A stretch of DNA of 64,000 nucleotides from JAKFWF01 sp963732635 (lineage in GTDB: Bacteria; Pseudomonadota; Alphaproteobacteria; Rhizobiales; Hyphomicrobiaceae): NCBI GenBank assembly GCA_963732635.1, contig CAVTAL010000007.1, positions 353,708-417,707 of the forward strand. The letters are read 5' to 3'. The position numbers were made by a program, and so were the translations under genes. Numbering within the stretch: position 1 is the stretch's first letter; each line of letters begins with the position of its first letter. Of this stretch, positions 57,969-64,000 are shown piece after piece. Under the pieces are notes generated by a model that was not told where the DNA came from, searched no databases, and worked only from the letters and a program-made list of their open reading frames with translations.

Positions 57969-58469
57969 CTACTTCGCCTGCACGCTCGCGGTGATGGATC
58001 CGATTACGTCGGATGCCATGCTGAATTGCGCGACGCGGTCGGTTATCTTGTGACGCTGTGCAATCCACTGGAAGTCCGTGTAGACCGCCCAAACGTCGCC
58101 CTTGTCGTCCTGCGTCAACAGCAGTCGCACCGGCCAGTCGAGGCCGGCATTGGGATTCGCCGTAATGAACTGCGTGCCTAGCGGCGGATTTCCAAACGTG
58201 AGCAGCGTTGAGGGCTGCAGCTTGATGCCTGCTTCACTCGCGAGTTTCGACTGGTCGACAGCCGAGAAGAACATGATGCCCTTGGCGGCAATATCCTTCT
58301 TGATTCGCGCGACACTCTCGTCGATGGTGTAGGCGCTCTTCACCCGTACGATGCCGTCGTCGATCAAAGCGGGCTTGGTGCTTTCGGCGTGCAACGAGGC
58401 GCTGGCAGCGACGGCGAGGCCGACGGCAGCCGCTACAATCGAGCATGCTCTCGCAAGGCTTAACGACAT
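57969..58469 (-). CDS. DUF302 exported protein
   Basis: A 166-residue protein. A signal peptide (ACSIVAAAVGLAVAASASLHA, cleavage after ASA/SLHA) precedes a DUF302 domain: SVARIKKDIAAKGIMFFSAV, LQPSTLLTFGNPPLGTQFI and WPVRLLLTQDD. DUF302 proteins occur in the envelope in sulfur and redox contexts; the function is unknown. AGGAG lies 6 bases before ATG 58469. It precedes the YHS gene, making a two-gene exported unit. Confidence 0.88.
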   Translation of the reverse strand: MSLSLARACSIVAAAVGLAVAASASLHAESTKPALIDDGIVRVKSAYTIDESVARIKKDIAAKGIMFFSAVDQSKLASEAGIKLQPSTLLTFGNPPLGTQFITANPNAGLDWPVRLLLTQDDKGDVWAVYTDFQWIAQRHKITDRVAQFSMASDVIGSITASVQAK

Positions 58470-58820
58470 GAAAATCTCCTGTTGGCTGGTACTCACGCGT
58501 TGATGCGATCGCGGCGTCTGCAATTGTGCCGAACAGGCAGCGGTCGTTGAAATATCGCTTAGCTAGCGTATCGATGCCGGGAAGCTATGGTGGACAACTC
58601 GATTTCAGTGCGCAACGCCGGTGAGCAACGCACCATATCAACCGGCTATCGAAATCATTCCCATTTGCTATTTCCCCTCGAGCGGCAAACGGGCACCATG
58701 GCTATTGTCGATGCCCGTGTCGCTCGACAACAGGCAGCGCCGGGTCAAGGCCGGTGTTTGGCTGTGCCATGAAATTTGATTGGCTGGGCGGGGCCAACAA
58801 CTCGCCGCGTGGAGTTGAGG
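58470..58820. other. Divergent gap without a gene
   Basis: About 350 bases between the DUF302 gene and the divergent peroxiredoxin-like gene; it must hold both promoters. No dyad or RNA was recognised. Confidence 0.5.
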
Positions 58821-59546
58821 ATGACTTCGGTAACGGTGCCTCCGGCGATCGTCGATGCCATCGAGCGGGCCAGCCTGCTTGACGCGCCATTGCAGGCGCG
58901 CCTTGACAGCTTCGCTGGCGTCATGTTCACGCACTTTCCAGAGGTCGCGGCCGCGGTCGAGCGCCTCGTTGTCCGGCTCCGCGATGCCGGTGCCGGAAGC
59001 GCCGCGCCGCAGGTCGGCGACGAGATGCCTGATTTCCTGCTGCCGGACCAAGCCGGTCATCTGGTGACATTGGCCGACGTTCTGGCCGATGGACCGGCCG
59101 CCATCACATTCTTTCGCGGCCACTGGTGCCCTTACTGCCAGATCCAGGCGCAGAGCCTGGCGCGGGCGCACGAGCACATTGTAGCCGCCGGCGGCACGCT
59201 CGTCGCAATCACGCCAGAACTGCGCCACTATACGAAAAGGCAGCGCTCCCAAGCGAAGGCGCGCTACGCGATCCTGTCGGACGTCGACAACGGTTACGCG
59301 ATGTCGATGAACCTCACGATTTGGGTCGGCACGGAGATGCAGCAGTTCATGAGCGAATTCGGCCGAGACCTGACGCACTATCAAGGCAATCCGAGCTGGT
59401 TCCTGCCGATACCGGCGACGTTCGTTGTTGACCCGAGCCGGGTGATCCGCGCTCGCTTCATCGATCCCGACTATCGCAAGCGCATGAGCACGGAAGAGCT
59501 GATCGACGCCCTCAAAGCGGTTCGCGCTGCCAATCCTCAGCCTTGA
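58821..59546 (+). CDS. Peroxiredoxin-like (AhpC/TSA family) protein
   Basis: A 241-residue protein. The N-terminal 60 residues form a helical extension. The thioredoxin fold follows: VGDEMPDFLLPD and FFRGHWCPYCQIQAQ with Cys103 and Cys106 in a CPYC arrangement rather than the single peroxidatic Cys of AhpC. ATG 58821 follows GGAG. The C-terminus has FVVDPSRVIRARFIDPDYRKR. It may reduce disulfides or peroxides. The last 35 bases overlap the end of the convergent LysR gene. Confidence 0.85.
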   Translation: MTSVTVPPAIVDAIERASLLDAPLQARLDSFAGVMFTHFPEVAAAVERLVVRLRDAGAGSAAPQVGDEMPDFLLPDQAGHLVTLADVLADGPAAITFFRGHWCPYCQIQAQSLARAHEHIVAAGGTLVAITPELRHYTKRQRSQAKARYAILSDVDNGYAMSMNLTIWVGTEMQQFMSEFGRDLTHYQGNPSWFLPIPATFVVDPSRVIRARFIDPDYRKRMSTEELIDALKAVRAANPQP

Positions 59547-60398
59547 GTAGCTTCACCAGGGCTTCCGCCGCCGCCGAGCGCATGCGTCCGGCCACCGTCA
59601 CCAGGTAGATCGTGCGGGTCAATTCGAGGCCGGGAATGGGAAGGCGGCGAAGCGTCGGTGTCAGTGACGTCGATACCGGCGTGATGGCAACGCCCAAGTT
59701 GCCTTCCAGCATCGTCACCAAATCCTGTTCGGTTGCGACCTCATGGGCATGCAGCTGATCGATACCCTCGCTGCGCAGCAGCGACAGCATCTCGTCGGCC
59801 TGCTCACAGTACACGCGGTTGATGATGCGCTCCTGCCTCAGATCGGAGAACTCGATCCGTTCGGCATCGGCCAGCCGATGCCGATCGCTGACGATCGCCG
59901 CAAAATTCTCGGTGAACAGTGGACGTGCATCGAATTTGTCCCATGCCGCCGCCATCACGCCCGAAAGCGCAAGATCGGCGTCGCCCTGCTTCAGCATTTC
60001 GGCCACCTCGGCGGCAGTGCCACGCAGGAACTTGAGATCGAGGCCGTTCATGGCTCGCAGCAGTTCGGTGAGGAAAGGGATCACCAGCGTCATGTCGATG
60101 GTGCGCGACATGGCGATCCTCAGCGTCGCGACTTCGTCCTTCCTGATCGCGGTGGCGAGCGACTTCACGCCCTGCGCCGTATCGTAGCATTGCTGCATCA
60201 GCGGCAGCATGCGCTGGCCGAGATCGGTCAAGTGGGATTGATTGCGCTCGCGCCGGAACAGGTCGCCGCCGAGCTCGCCCTCGAGCAGCTTGATCGCCCG
60301 CGTCAGCGAGGGTTGCGAAACGTTGCACTCTTCCGCCGCACGGGTGAAATTTAGCGTGCGGCATACCCTAAGAAATATCTGATCTGGTGCATTTCCAT
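59512..60398 (-). CDS. LysR-family transcriptional regulator, one frameshift near the start
   Basis: About 295 residues. The HTH reads LNFTRAAEECNVSQPSLTRA and IKLLEGELGGDLFRR, and the effector-binding domain from about residue 90 ends with the usual LPIPGLELTRTIYLVTVAG. The conserved N-terminus MEMHQIRYFL starts at 60398 but is one base out of register with the rest (lost base near 60370). It is divergent from the histidine kinase gene. Targets are probably nearby, such as the peroxiredoxin-like gene, but no binding site was identified. Confidence 0.88.
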
Positions 60399-60484
60399 GG
60401 GTAGCCACTCTTAGTCGCAACTGCCTTTCCACAGACCGTATGATAGCCCGGCCGGGCGGCCTTGTCGCGCCATGCGTTGCGGCT

Positions 60485-61350
60485 ATGGAAACCCGAGCCA
60501 ATGCATATTTCCGTGAAGGCCGCCGCCGTCCTAGCCTGCAGATCGACATCGAAGCGATCAACCGCGAAAGGCGCGAGGCCATGCACTCCACGGCAGCTGT
60601 CGCACAGTTAACCAACAACGAAATCGTCAAGGCGCGGGCCAGCTCGCGAAGGCCGCAGCGTGACAAGGGCACGGCGCTCGTCGGGGCGTTGACGATCGTC
60701 GCGCACGACTTGCGCGGCCCGCTTGCCAACCTTGCGGTGCTGATCGAACTGATCGACGCCTATGCGCAAGTCGAAGCGTTCGACCGGGTCAAAGCAACGA
60801 CCGGCAAGGCGCAGGTGATCATCGGGGCGCTCGATGAAATGCTGAACGGGTTCATCGAGCGCACCCGCGAGACCGGCGATCCGCTGTCGTTCAAGCCGGC
60901 GATCACCGACGCCGCCGATGCGATCGGCAACGGCGTCGACCTCAATCGCCCGATGGCTGAGAGTTGCGGCATCGAGATCGACGTTGCCGAAGCACGTCCT
61001 TTGGCAATCTTCGGCGATGGCCGGCTGATCAGCGAAGCAGTCGGCAACCTCGTCAGAACGCGACGAAGTACGCACCGGAGGGATCGACCGTCCGGTGTGC
61101 CGTCGAGCGGCGCGGCACCTGGTGCGTGATTTCCGTGCGCGACGAAGGCCCGGGCCTATCCGGTGCCGATCTCGCTCGCGCCTTCCGTCCCTTCACCAAT
61201 CTCTCCGCCACCTACCAGGGCCGCGGCGGTTCGTGGGGCTTGGGCCTCTGGATCGTGCGGTTGATCTGCGAACGGCACGGCGGCTTCGTCGAGGTACCAT
61301 CAAGCAGCGGTGCGCGGTTCGAAATGCATCTGCCAATCGACGGCCCCTGA
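60485..61350 (+). CDS. Histidine kinase without membrane segments, one frameshift
   Basis: About 288 residues once a lost base near 61055 is restored (AVGNLV-QNATKYAPEGS). The H-box is TIVAHDLRGPLANL; the N-box NATKYAPEGS; G1 DEGPGLSG; G2 GSWGLGLWIV. There is no sensor or transmembrane domain: the first about 60 residues are charged. A soluble kinase of this kind probably takes its signal from a partner. No response regulator gene is beside it. ATG 60485 is probable; ATG 60581 is also possible. Confidence 0.85.
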
Positions 61351-61460
61351 GCGCCGGACCGCTAAATTCAGGAATGCCAAACTCATCGTTCTGCACCTCG
61401 CCATCGAGGTTGCGGCAGACCGGCACGCGTCATGGTGAACCCAAACCGGAGGATCAAAGC

Positions 61461-62884
61461 ATGCCCGAACATTTAAAAGCAGACCTCGCCATTATCGGCG
61501 GCGGCTCGGGCGGGCTGTCCGTCGCGGCCGGCGCCGCACAGCTCGGCGCGCGCGTCGTCCTTGTCGAACGCGGCAAGATGGGAGGTGATTGCCTGAACTA
61601 CGGCTGCGTGCCTTCGAAGGCGCTGATCGCTGCGGGATACGCGGCCGAAACCGTGCGTACGAGCAGCAAATTCGGAGTCAACGGCCATGAGCCGTCAATC
61701 GATTTCCTGAAGGTCAATGCCCACGTTCAAGACGTGATCGCCGCCATAGCACCGCACAATTCGGTCGAGCGCTTCGAGAAGCTCGGCGTCCGGGTGATCA
61801 AGAATACGGGACGCTTCACGAGCCCACTGAACTGCACGCCGGCAACACCATCATCGAAGCCCGCCGCTTCGTGATCGCGACCGGATCGTCCACGTTCGTG
61901 CCACCGGTTCCCGGACTGGCAGCACAGCCCTACCTGACCAATGAAACCGTGTTCGATCTGACAGAAGCTCCCGGCCACTTGATCGTCATCGGCGGTGGAC
62001 CGATCGGTCTCGAACTGGCGCAGGCACACCGACGTCTCGGCTGCCGAGTGACCGTGCTCGAAGCCTTCAAGATCATGCCGAAGGACGATGCCGATGCAGT
62101 GGCGGTGGTCCGCCGCCGTTTGCTCGCGGAAGGAATTGCCCTGTACGAAGGTGTCAAGGTTACAGCCTGCGCGTCCGAAGGTAACCAGATCGCCGTCACG
62201 ATTGATGGTGCCGGCAGCCAACAGCGTATCGCTGGCACGCATGTACAAGTCGCGGCTGGACGCCGGCCGAACCTCAAGGATCTCGGTCTCGACGAGGCCG
62301 GCATCGAACATACCGAAAAAGGCATCGTCGTCGATGCGCGCATGCGCACCACGAACAAGCGTGTATTCGCGATCGGCGACGTTACCGGTGGTCTGCAGTT
62401 CACGCACGTCGCCGGTTTTCACGCCGGCGTCGTGATCAGGAACGCCCTATTCAATCTACCGGCCAAGGCCGACCATCGCGCTGTGCCGTGGGTGACCTAC
62501 ACCGATCCCGAACTCGCCCACGTCGGCGAAACCGAAGCGCAAGCACGAGCAGTTGGTCGGAATGCCAAGGCCCTGTCCTGGTCGTTCAAGGAAAATGACC
62601 GCGCACAGGCGGAGCGGGCCACCGATGGGTTCGTCAAGGCAGTGGTGGGCACAGATGGGCGCGTGCGCGGCGCAACGATCGTTGGTCGGCATGCCGGGGA
62701 GCTCATCCTGCCGTGGGTCATCGCGGTAGAGAAGAGCCTGAAAATCGGCGATCTCACGTCGATCATCGCGCCTTACCCAACGCTGAGCGAAGCGACGAAG
62801 CGCACCGCAGGTGCCTGGTACACGCCTTCGCTGTTCTCCGAGCGGACCCGACGGGTCGTCCGCGCCATGCAGTGGCTGCCGTGA
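61461..62884 (+). CDS. FAD/NAD(P)-dependent disulfide oxidoreductase (dihydrolipoamide dehydrogenase/mercuric reductase-like), one frameshift
   Basis: About 474 residues. The FAD motif IIGGGSGGLSVAAGAAQLG is at 11-29, and the redox pair is C44/C49 (GGDCLNYGCVPSKAL). NAD motif VIGGGPIGLELAQAHRRLG and FAIGDVTGGLQF follow, then the dimer interface domain. In place of the HPTLSE of lipoamide dehydrogenase the end has APYPTLSEATKR. It lacks MerA's extra cysteines. GGAGG is 8 bases before the start. One base is missing near 61830. The pairing with a TVP38-like gene is common; the substrate is unknown. Confidence 0.85.
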
Positions 62885-62929
62885 TCGACGGCGGCGAGCA
62901 GCTTCCATCAACCAGAAAGGTACCGAGCC

Positions 62930-63683
62930 ATGGAACAGACCAGACTATCGATTGCTGACGCACCGATGCCACCATCAGCCAGCTTCGGCTGGAAGCGCTT
63001 CGTGCCGCTGGTGCTCCTCGTTGGCGTCATCGCCGCGTTCTTCGGCTTCGGCCTGCACGGGTATCTGACGTTCGACCAGCTTCGCCAGCATCGGGGCGAG
63101 CTGATGGCCTTCGTCGCCGGCATGCCGGTCAAAGCCGTATTGATATTCATTGCCGTCTACGCCGGAGCGACCGCGCTCTCGCTGCCGGGCGGCGTCGTGT
63201 TGACGCTTTCCGGCGGCTTCCTGTTCGGCATCTGGCAAGGTACCGCGGCGGTCGTGATTGGCGCCACCATCGGCGCTACCGCGATCTTTCTCGCCGCCCG
63301 CTTTCTGTTTGCCGAAATGCTGAGAGCCAAGGCCGGACCGTGGCTCGCACCATGGAGGCCGGCTTCCGAAAGGACGCCGCCAGCTACCTGCTGGTGCTGC
63401 CCTTGGTGCCGGGCTTTCCGTTCTTCGTCGTCAACCTCGTGCCGGCGTTTCTCGGCGTCCCGCTTGGACTTTTCGTGCTTACGAGCTGTTCGGCATCATC
63501 CCCGGCACCTTCGTCTTCGCCTCCATCGGTGCCGGCCTTGGCAGCATTTTCGACCAGATGGCCGAATTCTCGTTCAAAGGCGCACTCGCGCAAGTGGTGA
63601 CCGCCCTCATCGGTCTCGCGGCGTTGTCGCTGATCCCCGTCGTCTACAAGCGCCTCGCCGCCCGCCGCGCTGGCGCAGCCTGA
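62930..63683 (+). CDS. TVP38/TMEM64 family membrane protein, two frameshifts
   Basis: About 250 residues after restoring bases near 63345 and 63480. Membrane segments include PLVLLVGVIAAFFGFGLHGY and KAVLIFIAVYAGATALSLPG; the VTT/DedA-like core shows LPGGVVLTLSGGFLFG, LLVLPLVPGFPFFVVNLVPAFLG-type sequence and the C-terminal FGIIPGTFVFASIGAGLG. Such proteins are thought to move lipids or small solutes across the membrane. It starts 46 bases after the oxidoreductase and precedes the SDR, forming a likely operon. Confidence 0.85.
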
Positions 63684-63705
63684 TCCCCCAGACAAGGAGC
63701 CCGCC

Positions 63706-64000
63706 ATGTACTCGTCCACTTCCCCACGGCAGCAACCATCGAGCTTCGACCTCGCCGGCAGGTCAGCGATCGTAACCGGCTCGACCAGCGGCATCGGCCT
63801 CGGCATCGCCCAAGCCTTCGCCGCAGCCGGCATGAACGTGATGCTGAACGGCTTTGGCGATCACGACGAAATCGAGCGCACCCGTGCCGAACTCGAACGT
63901 ACGTTCTCTGTGTGGCGATCGAATATTCGCCGGCCGACATGTCGAAGCCCGCCGAGATCGCCGGCATGATCGAGGCGGCGGTTGCCGCGTTTGGAGGCGT
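63706..64000 (+). CDS. Short-chain dehydrogenase, 3-hydroxybutyrate dehydrogenase-like, partial, one frameshift
   Basis: The first about 98 residues are visible; the window edge cuts the rest. The NAD motif is VTGSTSGIGLGIAQAFAAAG, with LNGFGDHDEIER typical of D-3-hydroxybutyrate dehydrogenase. A missing base near 63915 changes frame, after which VAIEYSPADMSKPAEIAGMI is seen. The enzyme would interconvert acetoacetate and 3-hydroxybutyrate in polyhydroxybutyrate metabolism. The catalytic Tyr-Lys region is outside the window. Confidence 0.75.

Noticed and set aside
1..64000. CRISPR arrays, rRNA genes or riboswitches
   Set aside because: I saw no regularly spaced repeats, no rRNA sequence and no riboswitch core that I could support.

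Overview
The window is about 63% GC and reads as the chromosome of an alphaproteobacterium of the order Hyphomicrobiales, close to Bradyrhizobium, Rhodopseudomonas or the Xanthobacteraceae. The evidence is gene order: ptsN-hpf-rpoN-lptB-lptA/lptC-rnd; lgt-midA-pgeF-lipoprotein-prs; a class III cyclase/TolB-like/TPR protein; proC with ubiK and ybjN homologues; and a complete kdpFABCDE locus. Species cannot be named from this sequence alone.

Layout. 0-23 kb is mostly housekeeping: the end of a BKACE (DUF849) gene, an FkbM-type methyltransferase, a cyclase/TPR protein, pheT (with no pheS beside it), an XRE regulator, the sigma-54/LPS-export cluster (ptsN, hpf, rpoN, lptB and a single long lptC-lptA gene), rnd, a GntR regulator, prs, a lipoprotein gene, pgeF, midA, lgt, ubiK, ybjN, proC and a TetR regulator. 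A tRNA-Arg(ACG) at 23.08 kb marks the start of a mobile region.

About 23.2-44 kb is accessory. Immediately behind the tRNA, on the minus strand, is an integrase module: conserved hypothetical, family-A DNA polymerase, small winged-helix protein, AlpA-like HTH protein, tyrosine recombinase. It is followed by one minus-strand defence operon, hsdR-hsdM-hsdS, continuing without a gap into a 259-residue protein and a QueC-like (QatC-family) protein. Beyond lie two conserved mobile-element hypotheticals, a glutathione S-transferase, a serine recombinase with a possible res region, a DUF938 methyltransferase, and a low-GC membrane-protein gene enclosed by two 137-bp inverted repeats.

44-52.5 kb is the potassium-import locus: a 32-residue membrane ORF, kdpF, kdpA, kdpB, kdpC, kdpD and kdpE, all minus strand with overlaps or short gaps. 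53-56.2 kb holds three SAM-dependent methyltransferases around a divergent promoter region. 56.5-60.4 kb holds a truncated integrase, YHS and DUF302 exported proteins, a peroxiredoxin-like protein and a LysR regulator. 60.5-64 kb holds a histidine kinase, an FAD/NAD(P) disulfide oxidoreductase, a TVP38-type membrane protein and the start of a 3-hydroxybutyrate-dehydrogenase-like SDR.

Reading frames are interrupted by many single-base indels: almost all insertions between 18 and 50 kb, and all deletions between 60.3 and 64 kb. I found none in the first 18 kb. Most lie outside homopolymers and hit genes that are normally intact (midA, kdpB, kdpD), so sequencing or assembly error is the likeliest cause. 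Coordinates of such genes are given for the whole reconstructed gene.

The most interesting novelties are the QueC-like/259-residue gene pair inside a type I restriction operon, the inverted-repeat cassette around the 40.5-41.8 kb membrane protein, the polymerase-carrying integrase module at tRNA-Arg, and the LptC-LptA-LptA fusion.
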